From contig JANXYY010000150.1 in assembly GCA_025355805.1 (NCBI GenBank), forward strand, positions 1 to 36,172: DNA of 36,172 nucleotides. The letters run 5' to 3'. The notes under the pieces are model-generated. The model was not told the origin of the DNA. It saw only the letters and a program-made list of their open reading frames with translations, and did no database searches. Position 1 is the first letter of the stretch. The number at the start of each line of letters is the position of its first letter. This DNA is from Actinomycetes bacterium. GTDB taxonomy: Bacteria; Actinomycetota; Actinomycetes; Nanopelagicales; Nanopelagicaceae. Both the position numbers and the translations under genes were made by a program. Below, piece by piece: positions 9,668-19,273 of this stretch.

Positions 9668-11737
9668 TCAAATGCCTGCCTCTTGCATCCCGCGTAGTTC
9701 CTTCTTCAACTCAGCTACTTCATCGCGGATACGCGCTGCCAATTCAAACTGAAGTCCAGCCGCCGCCGAATGCATTTGATCAGTAAGTGAGGAGATTAGC
9801 GCGCTCAACTCTTGAATTGGCATTGAAGCCAACTCCTTCGCGTGGAGCCCGGAACTAACCTTCGCCTTTCCAATTCGCCCGATCAGGGCCTGTGTATCTA
9901 CATCCTCGCGCGCCAACATTTCGGTGATGTCGGAGATTCGCTTCCTCAACGGCTGAGGATCTATTCCACGTTCGGCGTTGTACGCCACCTGAATCTCCCG
10001 ACGGCGGTTAGTTTCGTCGACAGCCTTCTTCATCGAGGGAGTGATGGAATCGGCATACATGTGAACTTCACCGGACACATTGCGGGCCGCGCGTCCGATG
10101 GTCTGAATCAGCGACGTGGCAGAGCGGAGAAATCCTTCTTTATCAGCATCAAGGATCGCCACCAACGAGACCTCGGGAAGATCAAGGCCTTCCCTTAGCA
10201 AGTTGATACCAATCAAAACATCAAAAATTCCGAGTCGAAGTTCGCGCAGCAATTCTATCCGCCGGAGGGTATCGACCTCGGAGTGGAGATACCGGACGCG
10301 AATTCCAATCTCAAGAAGATAATCGGTGAGATCCTCCGACATCTTTTTGGTGAGAGTTGTGACCAGTACTCTTTCGTTTCGTGCCGCGCGAATCTTAATT
10401 TCGTGGATCAAGTCATCTATTTGACCTTTTGTTGGCTTCAACACGATTTGCGGATCCACCAGACCCGTGGGTCTGATTACCTGTTCTACAACATCGCCAT
10501 CGACCTTCGCCAGCTCGTAACGCCCTGGCGTCGCGGATAAAAAAACAGTTTGAGATATTCGTTCGACAAATTCGCTCCACTTAAGTGGGCGATTATCGAG
10601 GGCGCTTGGCAATCGAAATCCGTGTTCGATCAGAGTGCGTTTACGCGATGCATCCCCTTCAAACATCGCTCCTATTTGGGGGACTGTCACGTGCGATTCA
10701 TCGATAACCAGCAGAAAGTCTTCTGGGAAGTAGTCGATGAGACAGTGCGGCGCAGAGCCTGCCGGGCGATTGTCAATGTGCCTCGAATAATTTTCAATAC
10801 CAGAGCAAAATCCAACCTGTCGCATCATCTCAAGGTCGTAGGTCGTCCGCATTTTCAACCTTTGCGCCTCGAGGAGTTTGCCTTGTTGGGCGAACTCGGC
10901 AAGTCTCTCAGCGAGTTCGATCTCAATTGCGGCCGCCGCTCGATCCATTCGTTCTGGCCCGGCTACATAATGGGTTGCCGGGAACACATACATCTCTTGC
11001 TCCTCACGAACCACCTCGCCGGTGAGTGGGTTCAAAGTGAGCAGGCGCTCTATTTCGTCGCCAAACATTTCGATGCGGAGAGCCAACTCTTCGTAGACGG
11101 GAATGATCTCGATCGTGTCGCCACGCACTCTAAAGGTGCCTCGCGCGAAAGCGATGTCGTTACGCGAGTATTGAATATCGACGAATTTGCGTAGAAGCTG
11201 ATTCCTTTCGATCCGATCACCGACTGCCAGGCGAACCATCCGATCTACATATTCCTCCGGCGTGCCTAGGCCATAGATGCAAGAAACCGTGGCCACTACG
11301 ACGACATCGCGACGAGTCAGGAGAGAGTGGGTGGCTGAGTATCGAAGTCGCTCAACCTCTGCGTTCACCGAGGAATCTTTTTCAATAAACGTGTCCGTCT
11401 GCGGGACGTAAGCTTCCGGCTGGTAATAGTCATAATACGAGACGAAATATTCAACGGCATTGTTTGGAAGCAGTTCGCGAAATTCATTGGCCAATTGGGC
11501 CGCGAGCGTCTTGTTTGGTGCAATCACCAAAGTGGGACGCTGCAATTTTTCAATGAGCCAAGCCGACGTAGCTGATTTTCCGGTGCCCGTCGCGCCAAGC
11601 AGAACGACATTTTGCTCACCGGCTTCAATTCGCTTTACCAAGTCTGCGATTGCTCGAGGCTGATCACCGGCTGGAACATAGTCGCTGATCACTTCAAAGG
11701 GATGAACCCGTCGACGAAGTAGATCAATTGGCCGCAC
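9668..11737 (-). CDS. uvrB: Excinuclease ABC subunit B
   Basis: 689 aa; [67 protein letters not shown]-terminal UVR domain; GTG start. Confidence 0.98.
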   Translation of the reverse strand: MRPIDLLRRRVHPFEVISDYVPAGDQPRAIADLVKRIEAGEQNVVLLGATGTGKSATSAWLIEKLQRPTLVIAPNKTLAAQLANEFRELLPNNAVEYFVSYYDYYQPEAYVPQTDTFIEKDSSVNAEVERLRYSATHSLLTRRDVVVVATVSCIYGLGTPEEYVDRMVRLAVGDRIERNQLLRKFVDIQYSRNDIAFARGTFRVRGDTIEIIPVYEELALRIEMFGDEIERLLTLNPLTGEVVREEQEMYVFPATHYVAGPERMDRAAAAIEIELAERLAEFAQQGKLLEAQRLKMRTTYDLEMMRQVGFCSGIENYSRHIDNRPAGSAPHCLIDYFPEDFLLVIDESHVTVPQIGAMFEGDASRKRTLIEHGFRLPSALDNRPLKWSEFVERISQTVFLSATPGRYELAKVDGDVVEQVIRPTGLVDPQIVLKPTKGQIDDLIHEIKIRAARNERVLVTTLTKKMSEDLTDYLLEIGIRVRYLHSEVDTLRRIELLRELRLGIFDVLIGINLLREGLDLPEVSLVAILDADKEGFLRSATSLIQTIGRAARNVSGEVHMYADSITPSMKKAVDETNRRREIQVAYNAERGIDPQPLRKRISDITEMLAREDVDTQALIGRIGKAKVSSGLHAKELASMPIQELSALISSLTDQMHSAAAGLQFELAARIRDEVAELKKELRGMQEAGI

Positions 11738-11743
11738 GATCAG

Positions 11744-11749
11744 AGTTTA
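11744..11749 (-). promoter_or_regulatory. Candidate leaderless -10 of uvrB
   Basis: TAAACT-N6-GTG. Confidence 0.5.
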
Positions 11750-12625
11750 CTATCTCGAGACAACGAGCCGAAGTGGCCGTCCCGGATCCGCGGAGGTGAA
11801 GCATCGACCAGGCTCGGTTTGGATGAAGCCGAGGTGTCCAAGTTTCTTTGCCAAATCGTTGGCTTCGCTTGCAAATCGCAATTCGGTCATCGAACAGACG
11901 CTTACTTTGCCGTCGATTGCTTTTGCAATTCGATTCGCAATTCGTGCGATCTGAGCTTCCAGAGGCAATTGGTTCGGCAAGAGGTCGCCCTCCATCCATT
12001 CGGGCTCGGCTGGTAACCCAGCCATCAGATTCTCGGAGAATTTTCTTAGCCGCAAGTCCCAGGTTGCCTTGATCGCCTGCGCTAAGTCAGGGGCCCGTGT
12101 GGCGTTTGAGAGAATAATGTCCGCGATCGTCCTCCGCTGCTCGTTGGTAGCTTGTTCGGCAATTCGAGCCATCGACTGAGCTTGAGTGAAACCTCGCTTT
12201 GCCAATCGTTCAATCCGAACAGAAAGCGGAGTTTCAATTACGATTACAAGTTGAAACTCTTCAGACCGATCAACTTCTACCAAAAGCGGGATCTCATAAA
12301 TCACTACGGCGCTATCCGGCAACTCTGCGACGCGTTCCTTAAACGCACGCTGCACCTCTGGATGAACGATCGATTCTAAAATACGTCGTTCAACTGGATC
12401 CCGGAAAATAATTTCCGCTAGAGCCGCCCGATTCAGCGAACCATCCTCTGCGATTACCGCAGATCCAAAATGTTTCTCGACCCTAGCTAGACCGCGAGTG
12501 CCAATGGCCAGGCTCTCCTTCGCCAAGACATCTGCTTCAATGACGTACGCGCCAAGTTCTCTGAACGTCGTGGCGGCGGCAGACTTTCCCGAACCAAGAC
12601 CGCCGGTGAGTGCGACCAAGAGCAT
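11750..12625 (-). CDS. coaE: Dephospho-CoA kinase with C-terminal extension
   Basis: VALTGGLGSGKSAAATTFRELGAYVIEADVLAKE P-loop and CoaE core (~200 aa), plus ~85 aa tail ending in SADPGRPLRLVVSR. Confidence 0.93.
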   Translation of the reverse strand: MLLVALTGGLGSGKSAAATTFRELGAYVIEADVLAKESLAIGTRGLARVEKHFGSAVIAEDGSLNRAALAEIIFRDPVERRILESIVHPEVQRAFKERVAELPDSAVVIYEIPLLVEVDRSEEFQLVIVIETPLSVRIERLAKRGFTQAQSMARIAEQATNEQRRTIADIILSNATRAPDLAQAIKATWDLRLRKFSENLMAGLPAEPEWMEGDLLPNQLPLEAQIARIANRIAKAIDGKVSVCSMTELRFASEANDLAKKLGHLGFIQTEPGRCFTSADPGRPLRLVVSR

Positions 12626-12632
12626 AGAAAAG

Positions 12633-12638
12633 AGTCTA
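12633..12638 (-). promoter_or_regulatory. Candidate leaderless -10 of coaE inside the rpsA terminator stem
   Basis: TAGACT-N7-ATG. Confidence 0.45.
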
Positions 12639-12665
12639 GGTGGTGTCAGTCGACACCACCTAGAC
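12634..12665 (-). terminator. Rho-independent terminator downstream of rpsA
   Basis: Perfect 14-bp inverted repeat GTCTAGGTGGTGTC-agtc-GACACCACCTAGAC; on the minus strand followed by TCTTTTCT. Confidence 0.85.
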
Positions 12666-12668
12666 GAA

Positions 12669-14099
12669 TTACTGTCCCGCTAGTTTATCCCGAAGACTTT
12701 CCAGAGCGGCGTCAGTTGCCAAAGTCCCCGCTGCCTCTCCCTCTCCGGATGAGTACGAAGTCTCATTCGAGGAAGCTGCTGCTTCATCTGCGACCTTGGC
12801 CTCAGCGATCTGGCGCTTGTGCGCTTCGAAACGTGATTGCGCTTCCGCGTATTCACCCTCCCACGCTTCGCGTTCTTTATCGAAGCCTGGCTTCCACTCG
12901 TTGGTCTCTGAGTCGAAACCTTCAGGGTAGATGTAGTTCCCCTGCTCGTCGTAGTGCGCGGACATTCCGTAGGCGGTCGGATCAAATGCTTCGACGTGCG
13001 TATCCCCATGCTCGTTGGCTTGCTTCAACGATAATGAAATACGGCGACGCTCTAGATCAATGTCGATCACCTTTACGAAAAGCTCATCCCCCACTTGGAC
13101 AACCTGCTCGGGAATCTCGACGTGGCGCTCAGCGAGTTCGGAGATGTGCACTAAACCTTCAATACCTTCGTGAACTCGGACGAATGCGCCAAACGGTACG
13201 AGTTTGGTTACTTGTCCTGGCACGACTTGGTTGATGGTGTGAGTCCGCGCAAACTGTTGCCAAGGATCTTCTTGCGTGGCCTTCAACGAAAGTGAAACCC
13301 GCTCGCGATCAAAGTCGACATCGAGGACCTCGACGGTGACTGGAGTTCCAACTTCTACTACCTCACTGGGGTGATCGATGTGCTTCCAAGAAAGTTCAGA
13401 GACGTGAACTAGGCCATCAACACCACCAAGATCGACGAATGCGCCGAAATTCACGATGGAGGAGATGACCCCACTTCGTACTTGACCCTTCTGGAGTTGG
13501 TTCAAGAATGTAGTGCGGCTCTCCGACTGGGTCTGCTCAAGCCAGGCACGTCGGGAAAGCACCACGTTGTTGCGGTTCTTGTCCAGTTCGATAATTTTCG
13601 CTTCGATTTCCTTGCCGATGTACGGGGCAAGATCGCGTACTCGACGCATTTCGACAAGCGATGCAGGCAGGAAGCCACGAAGCCCAATATCGACGATAAG
13701 TCCGCCCTTAACGACCTCAATGACCGTTCCAGTAACGACTTCGTCATTCTCCTTCTTCGATTCGATCGTGCCCCAGGCGCGTTCATACTGGGCGCGCTTC
13801 TTGGACAGGATCAGTCGGCCTTCTTTATCCTCTTTCTGAAGCACAAGCGCTTCGACTTGGTCCCCAACTTTGACTACATCGTTGGGATCTATGTCGTGCT
13901 TGATTGAGAGTTCACGTGAGGGGATAACACCCTCGGTCTTATATCCGATGTCTAGAAGAACTTCGTCTCGGTCGACCTTTACAACGGTCCCGGCGACGAT
14001 ATCTCCGTCGTTGAAATATTTGATGGTGCCGTCAATTGCGGCGAGGAAATCTTCGGCCGTTCCGATGTCGTTAACGGCCACTACTGGGCTGGTGGACAA
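12669..14099 (-). CDS. rpsA: 30S ribosomal protein S1
   Basis: 476 aa with four S1/OB repeats (GTVVKVDRDEVLLDIGYKTEGVIPSRELS; GLVHVSELSWKHIDHPSEVVEVG etc.); TTG start preceded by GGAG. Confidence 0.97.
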   Translation of the reverse strand: MSTSPVVAVNDIGTAEDFLAAIDGTIKYFNDGDIVAGTVVKVDRDEVLLDIGYKTEGVIPSRELSIKHDIDPNDVVKVGDQVEALVLQKEDKEGRLILSKKRAQYERAWGTIESKKENDEVVTGTVIEVVKGGLIVDIGLRGFLPASLVEMRRVRDLAPYIGKEIEAKIIELDKNRNNVVLSRRAWLEQTQSESRTTFLNQLQKGQVRSGVISSIVNFGAFVDLGGVDGLVHVSELSWKHIDHPSEVVEVGTPVTVEVLDVDFDRERVSLSLKATQEDPWQQFARTHTINQVVPGQVTKLVPFGAFVRVHEGIEGLVHISELAERHVEIPEQVVQVGDELFVKVIDIDLERRRISLSLKQANEHGDTHVEAFDPTAYGMSAHYDEQGNYIYPEGFDSETNEWKPGFDKEREAWEGEYAEAQSRFEAHKRQIAEAKVADEAAASSNETSYSSGEGEAAGTLATDAALESLRDKLAGQ

Positions 14100-14199
14100 A
14101 ATTCTCCGATTGTGGACAGGAAATTAGTGGGATGAGATTCACCCCGTGAAAGGTGAACGATACGGTTTGCCCTAAAGCAGCGTCAATTTGGGGTGTTTT

Positions 14200-14967
14200 A
14201 TGGCAGGTCTTGCGCGTCGCGACGTGGATGGCGATATCTCGGCGCGCGCCGCTCGAGCCTGGTGGGATGCCCATGCACGCCAATATTTGCTTGAGCATGG
14301 CACTTTCTTGGACGCCGGGCTGATCTGGGGTCCTGAGGGTGCCAACGAATTGGAGTTGGCAATATTGGCCCCGTACGACGGGTCCGTGGGCCTTGAAATA
14401 GGCTCAGGTGCCGCTCAGGGTGCCGCGTATCTCGCCACGCTAGGCGCCCGAGTCATCGCAGCGGATATCTCGTTTGAAATGTTAAAAGGCGCCAAGCACG
14501 ATTTGCTCGTCCAAACGGATGGTCGGCTACTCCCCTTTCCTGATGAGATTTTTGATTTCGTATTTTCCGCTTACGGCGCACTGCCATTTCTTCCAGATGC
14601 GGGAAGGGTTCTCGCGGAATGGCGCAGAGTTATCAAACCGGGTGGACGTCTCGTCTTTTCGGTAACGCATCCGATTCGCTGGGCATTTCCTGATTCCCCG
14701 AATTCGGACGGATTAACCGCATCAGGATCATATTTTGATCGTCGTCCTTACGTCGAAGAAAATGATCTTGGAGAAGTTATCTACACCGAACATCATCGGA
14801 CCATCGGCGATTGGATAGGCGCGATTAACGTCGCGGAATTGCAACTAATCAGACTGATCGAACCGGAATGGAAATCGTCGAATGCCCAAATTTGGGGTGG
14901 CTGGAGTCCCCTACGCGGGGCACACCTCCCTGGGACGGCGATCTTCGCGTGTCAGCGCCCAAATTAG
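14200..14967 (+). CDS. Class I SAM-dependent methyltransferase
   Basis: VGLEIGSGAAQGAAYLATLGARVIAADISFEML motif I and FDFVFSAYGALPFLPDAGRVLAEWRRVIKPGGRLVFSVTHP; ATG at 14200 preferred over TTG 14188. Confidence 0.88.
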   Translation: MAGLARRDVDGDISARAARAWWDAHARQYLLEHGTFLDAGLIWGPEGANELELAILAPYDGSVGLEIGSGAAQGAAYLATLGARVIAADISFEMLKGAKHDLLVQTDGRLLPFPDEIFDFVFSAYGALPFLPDAGRVLAEWRRVIKPGGRLVFSVTHPIRWAFPDSPNSDGLTASGSYFDRRPYVEENDLGEVIYTEHHRTIGDWIGAINVAELQLIRLIEPEWKSSNAQIWGGWSPLRGAHLPGTAIFACQRPN

Positions 14968-14976
14968 TTAAAGCAC

Positions 14977-14982
14977 TACGCT
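14977..14982 (+). promoter_or_regulatory. Candidate leaderless -10 of the MFS gene
   Basis: TACGCT-N6-GTG. Confidence 0.5.
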
Positions 14983-14988
14983 CAATCA

Positions 14989-16215
14989 GTGGGCAATTAT
15001 CTGGAGGTCTTGCGTCATCGCGTTGCCCGTAATCTCCTGCTAAGCACGTTGCCGGCACGAGTGGCCTATTCAATGGTGGGACTCACCATATTTTTTCACG
15101 TCCAACACTCGATCCACTCAATTTCAACTGCAGGATTTGCGCTCGGTCTCAATGGAATCGCCGGTGCGATCACAGCTGGCGCGCGTGGATCGATCATGGA
15201 TCGGTATGGTCAACGGTGGCCCTTACGGGTCCTAGTGCCTTCCTATGCGACCTCGCTGATTGCCTTCTCATTCGTTAACACTCGGACCAGCCTCTTGGTG
15301 GTCGCAACAATTTTGGGAGCCAGCGCCCCGCCGATTAATCTTTCAGCGCGACCCCTATGGAAACACGCGGTGCCAAAGGAAATTCTTAGGGCAGCGTATG
15401 CAATCGACGCCACGGCGATGAATGGATCCGCAATCTTGGGTCCCGTTCTAGCAACCTCGATCTCCTTATCAATCGGCGCGGAATGGTCGTTGCGCCTCTG
15501 TGCGCTCCTCTTATTTATCGGCGGTACGGCGCTAGCCTCCCAATCCATTTCTAAGAAGTGGCTGCCTGAGGTGAAACCACCTGGTACCAGACCACTCTGG
15601 AAAGTTCCGGCAATGCGCCTACTCATGCTTGAAGGCGCGATCATTGGCTTCGGTTGGGGATCATTCGATGTCGGGGTTCCCGCAGCCGCGACCCTGGTAC
15701 ATCACCAATCTCTGAGTGGACCCATCTTCGCCGCACTCTCCTTCGGTACCGTGCTCGGCGGATTGGCAGGTGGTCTTTCTTCCCGGAAGATCTCCTCACT
15801 CAAGGGCATGCTCCTTTCGTACTTCGCGTGGGCGCTATCTGCGATTCCACTCTTCTTCGTATATCCGAGCTGGCAATTAATTTTGGTCGGATTTTTGATC
15901 GGAATCGCCGGTGGCCCAATGCAGATCTTCTATTGGGAAGTCATTGAAGCCGTGCGCCCCGCCGGAACCGCAGTTTCGGCACTCGCTTGGATCTGGGCGG
16001 TGGAAGGGACGTTCGCTTCATTCGGCTCGGCCATTAGCGGGAGCATCGCCGATCACTTTGGCGTTCGCTGGACCCTTTCGATAACTCCGGCGGCCATTCT
16101 GCTCGGGTTTTGCGTAATGATGTTTGGTCGGGGTCTGCTCGTTAAAGCGGATCGACGCCCAAGTGCAGAAAGCGATGAAGCCGCGATCGCAGCAAGTGAA
16201 GACCCAACTACTTAA
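14989..16215 (+). CDS. MFS transporter
   Basis: 408 aa, multiple hydrophobic helices, loop GARGSIMDRYGQRWPLRVLV; GTG start with TACGCT-N6 upstream. Confidence 0.85.
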   Translation: MGNYLEVLRHRVARNLLLSTLPARVAYSMVGLTIFFHVQHSIHSISTAGFALGLNGIAGAITAGARGSIMDRYGQRWPLRVLVPSYATSLIAFSFVNTRTSLLVVATILGASAPPINLSARPLWKHAVPKEILRAAYAIDATAMNGSAILGPVLATSISLSIGAEWSLRLCALLLFIGGTALASQSISKKWLPEVKPPGTRPLWKVPAMRLLMLEGAIIGFGWGSFDVGVPAAATLVHHQSLSGPIFAALSFGTVLGGLAGGLSSRKISSLKGMLLSYFAWALSAIPLFFVYPSWQLILVGFLIGIAGGPMQIFYWEVIEAVRPAGTAVSALAWIWAVEGTFASFGSAISGSIADHFGVRWTLSITPAAILLGFCVMMFGRGLLVKADRRPSAESDEAAIAASEDPTT

Positions 16216-18803
16216 TGAGCTGCTTCATCCCAGGATCGTCCAATCCCAATATTTACCGCCAGCGGCGCATCAAGCGGATACGCAGAACCCATCTGCGCCT
16301 CAACCAGAAGCCTCACCTGATCAAGTTCACCTGGGGCGACTTCCAATATGAGTTCGTCGTGAACTTGAAGAAGGATCCGCGACTTCAAATTATTGATGGT
16401 CAATTCGCGGTCGACTCTCAACATCGCAACCTTGATGATATCTGCAGCAGATCCTTGGATCGGCGAATTGAGCGCCATCCGTTCAGCCACTTCGCGACGT
16501 TGTCGATTGTCGCTGTTTAGATCAGGCAAATAGCGGCGGCGGCCAAGAAGAGATTCTGTGTAGCCCGTACGTCGAGCTTCTTCGACCACGCGTCGAAGAT
16601 ATTCACGCACTTTGCCAAAACGTTCAAAATATCGGTCCATCAATTCGCGAGCTGCAGCATCGCTAATGCCGAGTTGAGACGATAGCCCGTATGAAGATAA
16701 TCCATAGGCAAGGCCATATGACATGGCCTTGATCTGAGCCCGCAAATGCCCATCAACATCGGCAGGTGCAACGCTGAACACTTCGGCGGCAACCGTCGTA
16801 TGCAGATCTTCGCCACCGTGAAACGCATCGAGAAGCGCTTCGTCCTCTGACAGATGAGCCATGATGCGCATTTCAATTTGCGAATAATCGGCCGTGAGTA
16901 GCGTGGCATACCCGTCACCAACGACGAAGCATTCACGAATTCGCCTGCCTTCATCACTCCGCACCGGAATGTTCTGCAGATTCGGGTCAGTCGAAGAGAG
17001 TCGACCAGTGGCCGCGACTGTTTGCTGGAATGTCGTGTGGATACGACCATCCAGGGCTACAGCCCGTTGAAGCCCCTCGATGGTGGTTCGCAATTTGGTT
17101 ACGTCACGGAAGCGCAAGATCTGGGCCAGAACTGGGTGTTCTGTTTTTGCAAAAAGTTCGGTGAGCGCATCTGCATCGGTGGTGAATCCGCTTTTTATCT
17201 TTTTGGTCTTGGGCAGTTTCAGTTCATCGAATAGTACGGCTTGCAATTGTTTGGGTGACGCGAGATTAAAATCATGTCCGATTGCTTCGTGGGCGGCGCG
17301 TGTCGCGCTTGCGCCATCGCGTTCGAAACCCTTAACCAGGCTACTGAGCAGGCTCTCGTCGACCGCGATGCCATTTCGTTCAATCTTTGCTAGCAAGGAA
17401 GTTAACGGTAGTTCCACCTCCACGAGCAATCGATCTCCACCTTGCGCCGCCAATTGCTCCGTCAGTTTAATGTGCAATTCGTAAATCGCATTGGCGTTAT
17501 CGGTTAGCCCTGAAACGTCTTCGCCACTGGGCAACTCAAGCATGGTTTGCGCGGAGGATAAGTTCTCCTCGCTAGCAAGTTGATAGTCAAGATAGCGTTG
17601 AACCAGCTCTGCGAGAGAGTTACCGCGGATGCCGGGCGCAATTAGATATGCCGCAAGTGCAGTATCGCCTACGAGGCCGCCGATCTCATAGCCAAGCGAG
17701 CGCATCGCGCCCTTTGCATCGTGGGTGACTTTCTTAGAATTGACATCCTTCAACCAACTCGAGGCGCTCTCTACCGTCAACCAGCCCACTCCTTCAGGGC
17801 CACCTGATATTGCAATATTTCCGACGACATCAAGGGCGAAGGCAAGCGGACCAACATGCTGTGTGACCCAAACGGTTAGTTCTTCGATCTTCTCGACTTG
17901 TTGTTTTATGCGCTCGGTCACCACGACCCCGACCAATGGGGCAACTCGATTCTTAAGTGAGCGGAACTCAAGCGAGTCAAGGATCTTATTGACGCGAAGC
18001 GCATCCGCATCATGCCGAATCAATTCAGCAATCGTAACTTTAAGGGGCACTTCCACGTGTAGTTCAGTCAGTTCACGATTCAGCAGAACCTGCCCCAGAT
18101 TCTCGCGCAGAGAATCGCCCACTTTCCCTGTCAATTCAGGAGCCCTGGCCACTAATTCTTTTAGGGAGCCATACTCGGCGATCCACTTCTGCGCCGTTTT
18201 CTCTCCGACACCGGGAACTCCCGGCAAATTATCGCTTGGATCACCTCGAAGCGCCGCAAAGTCTGGGTACTGCGCCGGGGTCAATCCATACTTGTCTTCA
18301 ATGGCATCTGGCGTCATGCGCGCCAACTCGCTGACGCCTTTTTTTGGATAGAGAACAGTGGTCCCGTCATCAACCAACTGGAATGTATCTCGATCTCCCG
18401 TACAAATCAGAACCTCAAAGTCCGCTGATTTAGCACTCTTGGTTAGCGTGGCGATAATGTCATCGGCTTCGAATCCAAGGGCGTCGATGGAAACGATGTT
18501 TAACGCCGAAAGGACTTCTTTGATGATCTCAACTTGCCCCTTGAATTCCACCGGAGTGCTCGCACGGTTAGCCTTGTAGGCGCTGAATCGCTCGGTACGA
18601 AAGGTCTGCCGTGAGACATCGAATGCCACGGCAAGATGCGTTGGCTTTTCGTCGCGAACTAAGTTCAACAACATCGAGGTGAAGCCGTACACCGCATTTG
18701 TCGGTTGACCAGTCGAAGTGGAGAAGGTGGCAACAGGGAGGGCGTAAAAGGCTCGATAGGCAAGCGAATGGCCATCAAGAAGCAGGAGCCGGTTGCGTGT
18801 CAC
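16212..18803 (-). CDS. polA: DNA polymerase I
   Basis: 5'-nuclease domain (LLLLDGHSLAYRAFYALP...), polymerase motifs LLTADYSQIEMRIMAHLSED and LLQVHDELILEV. GTG at 18803 preferred over 18854, which would overlap the divergent thioesterase. Confidence 0.96.
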   Translation of the reverse strand: MTRNRLLLLDGHSLAYRAFYALPVATFSTSTGQPTNAVYGFTSMLLNLVRDEKPTHLAVAFDVSRQTFRTERFSAYKANRASTPVEFKGQVEIIKEVLSALNIVSIDALGFEADDIIATLTKSAKSADFEVLICTGDRDTFQLVDDGTTVLYPKKGVSELARMTPDAIEDKYGLTPAQYPDFAALRGDPSDNLPGVPGVGEKTAQKWIAEYGSLKELVARAPELTGKVGDSLRENLGQVLLNRELTELHVEVPLKVTIAELIRHDADALRVNKILDSLEFRSLKNRVAPLVGVVVTERIKQQVEKIEELTVWVTQHVGPLAFALDVVGNIAISGGPEGVGWLTVESASSWLKDVNSKKVTHDAKGAMRSLGYEIGGLVGDTALAAYLIAPGIRGNSLAELVQRYLDYQLASEENLSSAQTMLELPSGEDVSGLTDNANAIYELHIKLTEQLAAQGGDRLLVEVELPLTSLLAKIERNGIAVDESLLSSLVKGFERDGASATRAAHEAIGHDFNLASPKQLQAVLFDELKLPKTKKIKSGFTTDADALTELFAKTEHPVLAQILRFRDVTKLRTTIEGLQRAVALDGRIHTTFQQTVAATGRLSSTDPNLQNIPVRSDEGRRIRECFVVGDGYATLLTADYSQIEMRIMAHLSEDEALLDAFHGGEDLHTTVAAEVFSVAPADVDGHLRAQIKAMSYGLAYGLSSYGLSSQLGISDAAARELMDRYFERFGKVREYLRRVVEEARRTGYTESLLGRRRYLPDLNSDNRQRREVAERMALNSPIQGSAADIIKVAMLRVDRELTINNLKSRILLQVHDELILEVAPGELDQVRLLVEAQMGSAYPLDAPLAVNIGIGRSWDEAAH

Positions 18804-18810
18804 GACGAAG

Positions 18811-18820
18811 ATCCTAGGCT
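18811..18820. promoter_or_regulatory. Interleaved divergent -10 elements for polA (-) and the thioesterase (+)
   Basis: ATCCTAGGCT: minus strand TAGGAT-N7-GTG (polA), plus strand TAGGCT-N6-ATG (thioesterase); the hexamers share 2 bp. Confidence 0.6.
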
Positions 18821-18826
18821 TAATCC

Positions 18827-19273
18827 ATGACCGAGAACCACGGAACGGGAACAAGCAGTAATTTGAGTTCGGAATTTGTCGCAGCTATGGCCGGGATCGG
18901 TCCAGATCGGCTCGGCGAGAAACTAGGAATTAAATTGATCTCCGTCACGCCTGAGAAGATCGTGGCCACGATGCCAGTGGAGGGAAACACCCAGCCAATG
19001 GGTCTTCTCCATGGTGGCGCCTCACTAGTGCTCGCAGAATCCCTGGGCTCATATGGAGCGGCCTTACACGCAGGAGCTGGCAGGAGCGCCGTGGGCGTGG
19101 AAATCAACGCGACGCATCATCGTTCGACGCGAAGCGGAAATGTCACAGGTACTGCCATTCCATTGAGTTTAGGAAATACGGTCGCGACATTCGAGGTGGT
19201 GATCACTGATGAATCGGATCGACGAATTTGTACGGCCAGAGTCACCTGCCTGTTGAGAGAAATTAAAAAGTAA
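18827..19273 (+). CDS. PaaI-like hotdog-fold thioesterase
   Basis: PMGLLHGGASLVLAESLGSYGA hotdog signature, GVEINATHHRSTRSGNVTGTA. Confidence 0.9.
   Translation: MTENHGTGTSSNLSSEFVAAMAGIGPDRLGEKLGIKLISVTPEKIVATMPVEGNTQPMGLLHGGASLVLAESLGSYGAALHAGAGRSAVGVEINATHHRSTRSGNVTGTAIPLSLGNTVATFEVVITDESDRRICTARVTCLLREIKK

Noticed and set aside
10550-11194. 214-aa plus-strand ORF inside uvrB
   Set aside because: Lies wholly antisense to well-supported uvrB, has no recognisable domain and looks like a shadow ORF.
17725-18351. 208-aa plus-strand ORF inside polA
   Set aside because: Antisense to polA; low-complexity Ser/Arg/Thr-rich translation typical of a shadow frame.
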